Shown: positions 1 through 9,310 of the stretch, one piece after another | Position numbering within the stretch: the stretch's first letter is position 1 | Layout: every line of letters begins with the position of its first letter | Origin: Amyloporia xantha | Lineage: Eukaryota; Basidiomycota; Agaricomycetes; Polyporales; Adustoporiaceae | Length of the DNA: 64,000 nt | NCBI GenBank assembly: GCA_036971615.1 | Contig: JAYKKR010000037.1 | Coordinates: 248,001 to 312,000 of the forward strand | Reading direction: 5' to 3' | Position numbers and translations under genes: made by a program | Notes under the pieces: model-generated | The model's input: the letters and a program-made list of their open reading frames with translations, nothing else | The model's database searches: none | What the model was told of the DNA's origin: nothing

Positions 1-1277
1 AATAAAAGTACTCGTTGCCTCGCTTGTGCAACTGCACACGTTCGCCATCAAGTTTCTCCTCGATGATAAATGCTCTCCCCTGCATTTCTTTTACCGAGTC
101 TTCGACCTTGCGCGTAGGCCGCTTGCATAACATTGGCGCGAACGCTCTGAAGAGCTGCACCGCTTTGTCCTGCATGCGACTGCAATTTAGCCTGGACATG
201 CCATGGAGTGGACAAGATCAATGCACCTCCTCGTTCAGCCTTCGAGTCGGATCCCACAGTTCCCAGACAATCTTCTTGAGATCGGAGCAGGTATTGTAGA
301 GATCATGTGCGTCCGGATGAAAAACGGAGAATACAGTCGTTTCCTTTACGGATATCTGCATATCTGGAAATTATCGCGGCCCAGAGGTCTCAGTGATGGC
401 CTCTGCACATGAGAACTGAAGGAGCGCGACCTTTAAGGATGATTCTCACAATCCAGCGCTGCTCCTCTGGCGTGCTGCGATTGTATATGCGCTGCATAAT
501 TTTGGATTGGGCATCCCTGAGACCATATGCGAGGTCAGATGCACCAATTTAAAAATCAGTGATCGGGTACTGACGATCTTCCTATATTCTTTGCGATGTC
601 GTCGAGTAGATTGTTGAGCTCTTCTATGGTCAACGTCCCTTCCATGACTGAAGAGCGTTTGCTTATGACCTCGTACAACACTGTAGGAAAATCTCCTGAG
701 GATTTCTGTGCGGGTAGGTGAACAAATATTCCTAGTCCGATTCATTGTTCATGACCAGAAGTAGACGTACATCTCTCTCAGTGGGCTTCTTCCAGTTGAG
801 AAGACGAATTGCGTCAGGATCCCTTGTGCCCAGTGGTATGAGTTTGATGTATATTTTGGCCAGATTTTTTTCTTTCAGACCGTAGACTGCGCGCTCACGG
901 TCTTTCTGTGATAGAATGAATATCGTCTGCAATATCATGAGACAAAGCAAACATGCCTGAGGTAGAATCAGGCGCAAAACAGGATATAGGTCATAGCCCT
1001 TCTCCTCTCTCCAATGCTGTGTGTTTGCCACTCAATCAGAGATGACGAGGGTCATTAATTTGACGTAGCCTACATTGAACCACGAGTCTAAAAGCTTCCT
1101 TCGCTTTTCTGGCTTGCGCTCGCTCTGTAGCTTGTCGAACAGAGCAGCAAGCACATGAAATGGGGCACTACCTCTATTCTGTGGCGGTGGGGAATAGACG
1201 ACCGCATGGTCCTCAGCCGCGACAGCGTTGAGACGAGGGGATGAAGGAGGCGAGGAAGGCGCCGGGGTTGGAAGCAT
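1..1277 (-). CDS. LIG4: DNA ligase IV, N-terminal part (cut by window edge)
   Basis: ATP-dependent DNA ligase of non-homologous end joining, acting in the nucleus with an XRCC4/Lif1-type partner. I see spliced coding blocks on the minus strand: [19 protein letters not shown], then [20 protein letters not shown], then [20 protein letters not shown], later [15 protein letters not shown] and finally [20 protein letters not shown]. The last block holds motif I (KLDGER), whose lysine is adenylated. Together they are the ligase N-terminal domain and the start of the adenylation domain, in the order known for Lig4. About six introns fit, one of them (906-956) with a GC donor. The start at 1277 gives MLPTPAPSS; an in-frame Met at 1337 is possible. 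The rest of the gene lies beyond base 1. The identification rests on recognised family motifs, not a search. Confidence 0.9.
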
Positions 1278-2767
1278 GACGTAAAATAGTGACTTGTGAA
1301 GTTGTGTCGTGAAATTAAGCGACCACGGACAAGACAATACTGCTGGCTGTGGCGGGTTGTGGCAAATTGTGGGAGGCCGCCACCGCTCACGCTAACAGAC
1401 ATAATACATCAGCGAGCTTATAAGACGTGGGTATCTGTGGTCAAAATCCCCTCACCTGAATCGAGGTCTCCGATTGTTAGAGTACGCGTTTGAGTCGTTC
1501 CTGAATCCTGAGCAATGGTTCGAAACTAAAGTCTGCGGTTGTCGTTTGACTGGTGTTGCCAGGTTGTGGCAGAAAACGTTTCAGAGATTCCCTTACACAG
1601 TAGATATTGTATTTCGATCGAGTTCAAGATGGTGCGCGTTGCGAGTGGTAAGTGCTACTGACGGAGATAGTAACGGGCTCATGATCTTGAGGTCGCGCCG
1701 AACGCGTCGCATCACGTGCCGTATCATGCGTGAAATAAGCTGTCCCCTTGCTCAGGCTTGCTGATCGAGTTCTCAAGCCCAGACTGTAAGTACCTTGGCA
1801 TCTCAAATTGCGAGGGATTGCGCTGTGGAAAACCAAAACCTTTCTCAACGCCCCATGTTGACCCTTCTCGCTGCTTGATTGTGTGCCGCTTATTCTGTGA
1901 CGGTACACGCCTGGGATCCATAGACGTCTACTCTGCCAGTGGTTAGGCGATGTGCTGTGCCTTTCTTCTCAGCTGGCTTTCCTTTCCCTGGACTACGTCA
2001 ATTTTTGTTACTGCGATGATCCCTCGGGTATGGCATAGTCTATACTTCCTACCCGAGCAGCAAGATGGTTTGCTTCGCCGGACTTGCACGCAGACGCTGT
2101 CTCTGTATGTGCCAGTCCTGCCATTCGCCTATAATGTTTTCATTGCGCTTATGGGAGGTGGAGCAGACCCCTGCCAAATTTGACATCCAATCTGTGTTTA
2201 CTCACTGACGACACGGCTCATTAGACGGTGGGTGCCGGGCGAGTTATGCGCAGCGAAAGCTTTACAAATCTTTGATACTTTACCGTCATCCGAGGTACGT
2301 GCCTTCAGTGTTGTAGCTCTAGAAAGCTTTGTAATGGCCAAGTTTCACTATAGAATATCAACTCCCTTGAATGCACGAGATCATCTCCCCGCCCACACGT
2401 TGAGACCTCCTGTATCCTGTATCCTGTATTCCCAACCGCATTTCCTTCTGCTATACCAGCACAGTATGATTATACTCAGTCTTCTCACTCGTTATCACGC
2501 ATACGCGTGCCAGAGTTCGATCATGTCTACCGCTTGTCTGGGAACCGTGCAGACCACACCCACCAATTGGCGGTGTAATTCGGATAACTCCGCAGCAAGA
2601 CTACGGAGTGTTTCGTGTACCCTGATCAAGCCGATTAGAAGTCGGCGGTTCTCATGGAGGGCTAGTCGTGACGACATAAAACATTTCAGCACTTCACTAT
2701 TTGCTAACATGCGCAACCTAGTGGAAACATATCTGACGCAGGTCAGATAACCCGTGAGCGGCCCACG
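1278..2767. other. Gene-poor stretch upstream of LIG4
   Basis: I see no recognisable gene in this 1.5 kb. Open frames exist: 2232-2750 on the plus strand (172 aa) and 2495-2716 on the minus strand (73 aa, rich in Leu and helix-like). Neither shows a family motif I know. A short MVRVAS peptide at 1629 is followed by a good splice donor, but I could not follow it into a convincing gene. The stretch nearest 1278 must hold the LIG4 promoter. Confidence 0.4.
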
Positions 2768-3262
2768 TTACTCGATTTTTCGTTTGTGGAACATCCCCTG
2801 CGATTCGCGTGACAGACAGGCTAACCCACTCGTTCGGAACCCCGCAATCAAACCTGCGAATGGCCAGGACATTTCAGACATCCAGTCGGCCCGATCCTTA
2901 CAGCGGTACTCTCCCTTTGGCGGCAGCTCATCCGGGCCGTCTAGACTGCCGTAGTGAAACGCGCGCTTTCTCCCACACATTTACACCGTATTATGTGGTT
3001 CCCGCCGCACACGCCACAGAAGTGACAGGTAAGTGTCATACCAGTGCTGTTATCAGATTCATGCGATGATATGTGGTCGTGGGTGATGCTGTGGGCGCTT
3101 CGGTGAAGTTTAGCCGTAATGTCGAATTATGAGCATGTGAACCGTGCGGAAGCAATGCATTGACAGCGTCAATTGCAATTCCTGCGATGGTGTATGCTTA
3201 TACGGTCTCTTTGGGAGACTTTAGGTCATAGCTAATATTATTCCGCATTCTCTAGCAATATC
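2768..3262 (-). pseudogene. Decayed GFA-family (Mss4-like zinc) gene
   Basis: This stretch aligns by eye along its length with the intact GFA-family gene at 28862-29394 and has the same orientation. Shared blocks include YGSLDGPDELPPKGEY, CKDRADWM and the C-terminal end GMFHKRKIE. The upstream part is broken: the start region reads through stops, and the CHCKNC zinc ligands of the intact copy are not encoded. Frameshifts separate the remaining blocks. It is a dead duplicate lying just outside the left arm of the large inverted repeat. Confidence 0.75.
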
Positions 3263-3561
3263 GACAGGATGCGTAGCCGCCGCGCAATCGTTCCTTAGAT
3301 CAAAGGGGGAGCAATACGGCACAGCCGTTGGGTTTGATTAGTAGCGGCCGTCCGGTATACACGATACATATCTCAGCACATGTCTACATCAAAGGAAAGC
3401 GATAGCAGCAGGATGTGTATGAGAGTCGTAACGACGAAAGATGAGTCCGTACCAATCCGCGATCGAAAATCATCTAACGAGGGGACTTAAGGATTATATA
3501 GCAGATGAACCACAAAGCAAAACGAAGGCAAGGTATAGCAAAACAGGACGGATACAATTGT
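3263..3561. other. Unassigned gap before the inverted repeat
   Basis: No gene, repeat or motif recognised. The similarity between the two arms of the large inverted repeat stops at its right edge, next to the stop codon of the left DUF6699-like gene. Confidence 0.4.
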
Positions 3562-3564
3562 GAT

Positions 3565-4172
3565 TTAAGCAGTGACGGGGAATGTGCCTTGTCCAGGCAG
3601 CTCGATGGCGAGGATCGGCTGCACGCTTCCGAGCGACACGCGGGTAATTCCAACGAGAAATATCTGGTCCAATCTGATACCACCCTGACCAAACATCCAC
3701 CCGTGCGCATTGCATTGCGGCCGTGACCATTCCTTCACGCGCGTCAGTCCTGGGCGATCAAAGTAAGTGCAACAGCTTACCATGAAGGCGCGTCTGATCT
3801 CAGACGCAATAGCTCTCGCTGCTTGCTCGATGGTTAGGGGAATTGACCCTCCTCGGCCCCTCCGTATATTGAATTGGTGATGGTACGGCGTATAACCAGG
3901 CAACTGTCAACACAGACTGTCAGCCTTTCCCTTCGTAAGCACCGATCCCAACTGACCATGATTCTCATGGATGCCTTGGTGCCATCCATGCCCGGGAACG
4001 CTAATTCTTGTGCATTCAGTAAATGAGCCATCACGGGATTGTCGGGGACAATATCGACCACTCTGACACCGAGATTCGGCGCATCCACGAGTTGGTACAA
4101 AGACAACAGCCGAGGGGGTCCGAAGGGGGACTTGGGCATGTACGTTCCCTGCTCTATGTGTTGTAGTGGCAT
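3565..4172 (-). CDS. DUF6699-like protein, left copy
   Basis: Function unknown. Two coding blocks are joined by a 53-base intron: the first ends ..KASMRIM and the second begins LPGYTPYHHQFNIRRGRGG, followed by LTIEQAARAIASEIRRAFM and HGWMFGQGG. This layout, a short beta-rich start, an R-I-x-L-P hinge, then a helix with AARAI, resembles the DUF6699 family that is expanded in Agaricomycetes. The start chosen is the first ATG in frame, MPLQHIEQG. The frame is open a little further up (..PSYLSLDLSHSQ), so a short upstream exon is likely. The first block is identical to the copy in the right arm; the last residues differ (PGQGTFPVTA here). A 31-base in-frame segment near 3780 could be an additional tiny intron. 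Confidence 0.55.
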
Positions 4173-4691
4173 CTGGCTGTGCGAGAGATCCAATGAGAGA
4201 TATGACGGTACAATGAAGTGACTAGCACTGACTGGAGGGAAGAACGGAGTTGTTGCGAATCAAGAACCATCGTTCATGGTCTATTTAACGGATCCCTTCG
4301 CAGAGAAACGAATGAGATATCCTCGCGAACATGACACTGACCTCCTTGAAAGAGTACGCCTCAGTGCCATATACGTCCGCTATATAGCGCCCATGAGCTA
4401 CTGCGGTCGAGCTGTGTCAATAGACATTTTCGCATTCCGGAAGCGCCTGTGTGAGCCAATCAGAACGTCCTGTCGGTCGCCAGATGGAATTGTGAGATGA
4501 CCCATTCACGTGCAGCTGCATAATAGTTTATTATTGACCATTAGCCTGCATGGCAGTGTCGTAGCATAAGAAAACTAAAGATGCGATCAGTCCCCACTAG
4601 AATACATCAGTCAAACTATTCAGAGCCTCCCGCATTCCTGTTAATTTAGACCTCCAAACTCCTGCTGCTTGACTGACACCGCAAAAAATTC
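4173..4691. promoter_or_regulatory. Upstream region of the left DUF6699-like gene
   Basis: Non-coding as far as I can see. It should carry the promoter of the minus-strand gene that starts at 4172. The same sequence lies upstream of the right copy, so both genes have the same upstream DNA, up to the MITE. Confidence 0.35.
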
Positions 4692-4802
4692 ACCGTTTCG
4701 CAGGCAGCGAAAATGATAAGATAGGCGTGTGAAAGGCATGGTTCCATATAAATAGCCCCTTTCGCGCACTTATCTTACCGTTTTCACCGCCTGTGAAACG
4801 GT
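4692..4802. mobile_element. 111-bp foldback MITE, left copy
   Basis: Two arms of about 48 bases face each other: the left begins accgtttcgcaggcagcgaa and the right, read in reverse complement, begins accgtttcacaggcggtgaa. Between them lies a short AT-rich loop with tatataaa-like sequence. AATT lies next to both ends, possibly a target duplication. There is no coding capacity. An exact partner lies at 25545-25655 in the other arm of the large inverted repeat, so the MITE was present before the arm was duplicated. Confidence 0.65.
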
Positions 4803-5076
4803 AATTTATTTGCAGTGTGATGTCCCAGAGTATCAGTTATCCTTTTTCTCGGCAAATGTCCCAGCACTGAGAGTGTAAATAATTAAACAACTACTAACCT
4901 GACTGTCATAATTGGGTGGCGATCAGGGTTAAGACAATTTATCCCCTTTTACAATACTAACGCATCAGGGTGAAAGGCACCTGTGCCCGTTGTGTAAGCA
5001 CTGAAACCGAGATGGTCCTCACGCTGAGAGCAGAGACCAGTCAAACCAATGGAACCCGCCACCTGAGGCGGCCTGA
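4803..5076. other. Non-coding arm sequence
   Basis: No feature recognised between the MITE and the SINE-like insertion. The partner sequence in the other arm (25271-25544) looks identical by eye, although nothing here appears to be translated. Confidence 0.4.
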
Positions 5077-5312
5077 GAGCAGTGCCAGTGGGTTCCCCCC
5101 GAGTGCGCTCCGGGGACCGGCCTTACGGGGACGGTTATGGTATGGTGTTAAGGTAGGGCGGCTTCGCCGCCCCAGGTTGCAGACCGCTCTGGAACGCGAT
5201 CACGGTAGGGCGTGGAGCCCACATTATTTACATGTTCGGCACTCTGCATGTACTTATTAGTATGGAGTATAAATTCGTAGAATTTAAAAAAAAAAAAGAG
5301 CAGTGCCAGTGG
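5077..5312 (+). mobile_element. SINE-like retroposon with poly(A) and 15-bp TSD
   Basis: A 206-bp body (5092-5297) ends in a run of about 12 A and is bracketed by the direct repeat gagcagtgccagtgg at 5077-5091 and 5298-5312. That is the signature of target-primed reverse transcription. The body has no open frame. A weak match to a pol III B box (ggttgcagacc) lies near 5175, so a tRNA-derived SINE is possible, but I cannot show a tRNA head. It does not resemble the 3' end of the LINE at 16377-24656. The copy in the right arm was split by the gypsy element. Confidence 0.75.
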
Positions 5313-5490
5313 TTTACGTAAACGACTTCCCTATCTTGGCTAGAGCTCATTACGTAACTCAACCAAGAGGCATGGAAAACAATTTCTATAAACTGGTTTT
5401 TGGGCAACGTACCTGATTACATAAGCTCCTGTTTGTCCTTACGGACTCATAACCGATAGCAGAGCATATCGGAATTGGTCAAGCCACGGA

Positions 5491-5616
5491 GGCTAAGCCG
5501 AACGACTATCTTCGTCTATATTGGTCAAGCCACGTTGGGTCATTGTTCCGATTTCCCAGCTCACTGCCGGAAGTTGACCAATGGGCCATGCACTGGATGT
5601 AGTGCAATGGAAAGTC
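5491..5616. other. Spacer of the large inverted repeat
   Basis: 126 bases that do not pair between the arms. They contain an extra copy of the motif attggtcaagccac (about 5520), which also forms the inner edge of both arms (about 5475 and, inverted, about 5620). Such a short repeat could have served as the switching point when the inverted duplication arose. No gene is seen. Confidence 0.6.
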
Positions 5617-5973
5617 TCCGTGGCTTGACCAATTCCGATATGCTCTGCTATCGGTTATGAGTCCGTAAGGACAAACAGGAGCTTATGTAATCAGGTACGT
5701 TGCCCAAAAACCAGTTTATAGAAATTGTTTTCCACGCCTCTTGGTTGAGTTACGTAATGAGCTCTAGCCAAGATAGGGAAGTCGTTTACGTAAACCACTG
5801 GCACTGCTCTTTTTTTTTTTTAAATTCTACGAATTTATACTCCATACTAATAAGTACATGCAGAGTGCCGAACATGTAAATAATGTGGGCTCCACGCCCT
5901 ACCGTGATCGCGTTCCAGAGCGGTCTGCAACCTGGGGCGGCGAAGCCGCCCTACCTTAACACCATACCATAAC
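5617..5973. repeat. Right arm of the large inverted repeat, inner segment
   Basis: Reverse complement of 5134-5490. It includes the inverted SINE-like copy (5795-5973, with its T run near 5810) up to the point where the gypsy element entered. The last five bases, ataac, are the target duplication of that element. The arm continues at 25214. Confidence 0.93.
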
Positions 5974-6546
5974 TGTCACGAGTTGACATCGAGCGTTTCT
6001 TCCTTTCTATATACGGACGATTTTCTCCTTTTTCTCATCGTTATTTTCCCCTCTTATTCGAACGGCCATCCTACGATACACGAACACAGCGAGCTCCCTG
6101 TTCATGGACTTAGACGCATCGACCATTACAGGTCACATGTCCTTTTCCCACAGACTCTGTCCCGCCTTCCCTTTACGGACGTTTACTTAAGCACGGTGCC
6201 GGCCGACCTCGAGCCCCGTCGGGCTCCGCTCACGACATCACTTATGACTCATAGCCTGCTTACTCAGGCTGCGCACAGACCACCTGCGCACGGACCATGT
6301 AGATAGCCTGCCCTGAACTCTTGTAGTATATAAGTAGTACGCCTCTGCCTGGGGACTTCAGTTTCGACCTCTTGTCCCTAGGTAAGCCAAGCTTGCCTGT
6401 ACATACTTACCATCACTTACATTTATTTATCTTGTCCCTAGCCTTAGACTTGAGCCTAGCTCGTCATCGCTTCGATAAGACCTAGTCGAACGCCCTCGGC
6501 CATTTAGGTTTGTTCTTCCCCTGTCGCTTGACTCTAAGTCGCGACA
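5974..6546 (+). repeat. 5' LTR of the gypsy element
   Basis: 573 bases, starting TG and ending CA, and repeated as the 3' LTR at 16340-16376 plus 24673-25208. The U3 part lies before a TATA box tatataa at 6327-6333. A start of transcription about 27 bases later falls at 6360, where the sequence agtttcgacct begins; this is exactly the sequence complementary to the primer binding site. The open frame 5983-6306 inside the LTR is repeated in the other LTR and is not a gene. Confidence 0.93.
6327..6370 (+). promoter_or_regulatory. LTR promoter: TATA box and predicted RNA start
   Basis: tatataa at 6327-6333 is followed 27 bases later by the predicted RNA 5' end near 6360. The first eleven transcribed bases would be agtttcgacct (6360-6370). 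The RNA start is inferred from TATA spacing and from its complementarity to 6549-6559. Confidence 0.65.
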
Positions 6547-6548
6547 TT

Positions 6549-6559
6549 AGGTCGAAACT
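6549..6559 (+). other. Self-priming primer binding site
   Basis: aggtcgaaact lies two bases after the 5' LTR and is the exact complement of agtttcgacct at 6360-6370, the predicted RNA 5' end. There is no TGG as expected for a tRNA primer. In Tf1 and sushi elements the first 11 nt of the mRNA fold back on the PBS and are cleaved to prime reverse transcription; the layout here is the same. Confidence 0.75.
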
Positions 6560-6872
6560 CCCCATCGCCGCCGGCGTTCACACTTTCCACAATCCCTTTC
6601 CATAGGTTGGGTGGTGCGCACCTTTACTATACTTCGATTACCGTTACGATACAAAGTCGGGAACTCGGTGCTCGTGTCGCCATCCCCCGCACGTAGACAC
6701 ATCGCCACCTTGTAGTGGAACGAGCTTTCAGAGACTGCACTTCAGTGGGCGTCTCTTGTTGGGTTGACCAACGCGTGGTCTAGATTCCTGCAGCGAAATA
6801 ATCAAAGGCTGTACTGGGTCCCACGTGAATTGCGAACCACTCGGGGTTCTCTTGGGCGCCATAGATACGTAG

Positions 6873-7967
6873 TCAAACGGTCTTCTTTACGTACGCGCAC
6901 TTCCCCTTCCTCCCTCCATCGTGGCAGAAGAACTCCACTGTCACGGACTCGTTCACGCCTTCGACACCCAGGACCAAACCGACTGCTACTTCGAGGAAAA
7001 CAACTGGTTCGATTGCCCCCGGCAACCGTGTCCCAATCGAACCCCACGCTCCGTCACCGAGCCCTCCCCGAATAATCGATTTGTTCCTATCCGGCGCGTC
7101 CAACACCCTGCCGGACCCAGGAGCGAGCACGCTTCCCTCTCACGTCACACCACCCCCGTTCCTTCTCGACCTGCCACCCCTGGCTCATCTATTCCTCGAC
7201 CTGGCGGCAGCGTTAGCCGCAGCCAAAGTCAAGAAGGAGGAGTCTCCCATCTCCCTACTCCCCCTGTCTCGCGAGCGAATCCACCTGCGGGAGCTCAAAG
7301 AGGAGTCGTACAGTCCGAGTCTACGCAGCCGACAGTCCCTGTCGTATCTCAGCCCGTCACCTCCGCTCCGGCGTCGGCGCCGCGCGGCCGTCAAACCACC
7401 CGTCCTACCCCGCGTCACACGACCGCTTCGCAGCAACAACCACCGCCTCCGCCCTCTCAGCAAACTACGACCTCCCCCGCGACGGTAATGGCTGTAGACA
7501 AAGGCATTGCGAAGCTTCTCCTTCCCCAACGCTACGATGGCGAGAGCGTTGTGGAATGTAAACGGTACCTCGCCCAACTCTCGGAGTATCTCGACTACAA
7601 TACGGATCTAGCTTCCGTCAAGCTACAGGTCCAGGTCGCGATCAGCCTTCTCGACGGAAAAGCCCGCGAATGGGGCACTCCTTTCCTAGCGGACTACGTG
7701 GCTGGCCGAACTCCTTTCGCCACACGTAAGGCCTTCACTGACGCCTTCACCGCTCGCTTCGGACACCTCGACGACGCAGCCGCCGCTCAAGTCGAGCTCA
7801 CCAAAATCTGCGCTCGCAACTTGCGCGACTCGAGAACTGCCGCACAGTTCTCCGCTCAATTCAAGGGACCGGCGGATCGATCTGGCTACGGAAAGCTAGA
7901 ACTCCGTGACAAGTACCTTAGCGGTATCCCCTCGCGCATCTATCGCAAGATCGAGCTCGAGCCCTTC
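6873..7967 (+). pseudogene. gypsy gag, 5' part (interrupted)
   Basis: Capsid polyprotein of the retrotransposon. The frame is open from 6873, after a stop at 6870. The N-terminal half is Pro/Ser/Thr/Gln-rich. The retrotransposon gag domain follows the Met at 7488 (MAVDKGIAKLLLPQRYDGES) with KAREWGTPFLADY, FTARFGHLDD and SGIPSRIYRKIELEPF. At 7967 the frame runs into the foldback element and stops shortly after. It resumes in the expected frame at 12028 (PFDDWVSAEKRV). No ATG lies between 6873 and 7488 in this frame, so the original start is unclear: translation from 7488, a GTG, or a frameshift further upstream. Confidence 0.85.
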
Positions 7968-8330
7968 CAGCTGCTTATGTACTAATGGTGCACCATTTGA
8001 TGGATAGGCCTACGCACCGTTATGCACCAGGCAGCGCTTCTGCCTGGCTGCTGGTGCATCATTTCCTGGGGTATCTCCGGACCCTCCGGGGCCCCCTAGT
8101 GTTCGCCGTAGGGTCCCCTCGGCATTGCGGCTTATTACCATATCGGGTAGCTATAGCTCTGGGTCATTACTTTTATAATGCAATATATATTTCAGGTGCC
8201 ACAGGCTTACCTGGGCACCGAAAAATGTATAAAAATGATAGTAAAATCAGATTTTTTTATTTTTATTCAGTAGCTACAGGTACAGGGGTACGGGAATTTA
8301 TATACGGTAATACGTCCAGCGAACGCGCAC
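7968..8330 (+). repeat. Terminal inverted region of the foldback element, left
   Basis: Matches the reverse complement of about 11660-12027. Within the first 100 bases the motif tggtgca/tgcacca occurs several times, including the perfect palindrome tggtgcacca, and a hairpin is formed around 8020-8062. Such subterminal repeats are common transposase binding sites; that role is inferred. The segment also carries shared runs such as cggaccctccgggg. Confidence 0.75.
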
Positions 8331-9310
8331 GGGCGGAGGGAACGGGGTAGCGCGCACGGGCAGGCACAGCGTACTGGTAGCGTGTGCGGGCCGGCGCGGC
8401 GCAGCGCGCATGGGCGGGACAGCGGGGACGGGCGGGGTTAGCGGGGAAGCGTGGACGGTAGGGGCAGCAGGGAAGCATGGACGGGCAGCGAGTACGGGCG
8501 GGGGCAGTGTGCACGGTAAGGGCTGCGTGCATGGGCGTGCGCAGCGTGCATTCGGGGGCGCAGCGCATACCGGCGGGGGCAGCGCGTAAGGCAAGGGCAA
8601 AGGCAGGGGCAGCGCGTAAGGCAGGGGCAGGGGCGGCGGCAGCACGTACCGGCGGGGGCAGCGCGTAAGGTGGGTGCGAGGGGTACGGGTGGGTGCGAGC
8701 ATGTACGGCGGGGGCAGCGCGTACGGCGGGCGCGAGCGTGTACAGGCGGAGGCAGCGCGTACCGGCGCAGCGTGAGCGGCAGGGGCAGGGGCAGCGTGCG
8801 CAGGCGCGGGTGGGTGTACGGGCGGGGGCAGCGGGCGCGAGTGGGTGCACGGGCGGGGGCAGCGGGTACGGCGGTTGAGGGCAGCGTGTACGGCGGGAGA
8901 AGCGTGTACGCGGGGGAAGCGTGTACGCAGAGGCAGCGGGCGCAGCGGAGGCAGCGGGGATGCAGCCACGAGCTGCGGGGCGTGCAGCCACGAGCGGCGG
9001 GGCGTGCAGCCACGAGCAGCGGGATGGGCAGCAGACGGGCGGGCAGCGTGCAGACGGGCGGGCAGCGTACGGGCGGACGTGTAGCGTATGGACGGGCGTC
9101 GGACGGGCGTGTAGCAGACGGATGGGCGTGAGACGGACGGGCGTGTGACGGGCGTGCAGCAGACAGGCGGGCAGCGTACGGGCGTGCAGCAGACGGTCGG
9201 GCAGCGAGCGGACGGGCAGCAGACGGTCGGGCAGCAGACGGTCGGGCGTGCAGCAGACGGACGGGCAGCGGACGGACGTGCAGCACGCAGCACGGGGCAG
9301 ACGTCGGGGA
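8330..9310 (+). repeat. GC-rich minisatellite array, left (inverted partner of right array)
   Basis: Irregular tandem units of about 18-20 bases built on gcagcgcgtacgggcgggg and variants with gcgtacggg or gtgcagcagacgg. All three minus-strand frames stay open for hundreds of codons because the units lack stop codons; the predicted Pro/Arg/Ala repeats are not credible proteins. Units become more degenerate toward 9300. Confidence 0.85.

Larger units (their letters stand above)
3562..5490. repeat. Left arm of a large inverted repeat
   Basis: The arm is repeated in reverse complement at 5617-5973 and, after the gypsy insertion, at 25214-26785. Positions pair as x + y = 11107 for the inner part and x + y = 30347 for the outer part, with no net indel where I checked. 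In the stretches compared by eye the arms are almost identical; a single mismatch is seen at 5372/5735, while mismatches cluster in the outermost 60 bases. The arm contains a DUF6699-like gene, a 111-bp foldback MITE and a SINE-like insertion. A stem of 1.9 kb with a 126-bp loop is normally unstable, so it is probably young or maintained by gene conversion. Confidence 0.93.

Noticed and set aside
1629..1800. MVRVAS start followed by a donor, considered as the TFIIH subunit Tfb5
   Set aside because: After splicing, the following residues (LLIEFSSPDC) do not continue with the Tfb5 pattern, and no further exons were found.
4276..4500. 74-codon frame in the left arm, repeated at 25847-26071
   Set aside because: Identical in both arms only because the arms are duplicates; no motif, and it lies upstream of the DUF6699-like gene on the opposite strand.
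5983..6306. 107-codon frame, repeated at 24633-24968
   Set aside because: Lies inside both LTR copies, is copied with them and has no domain.
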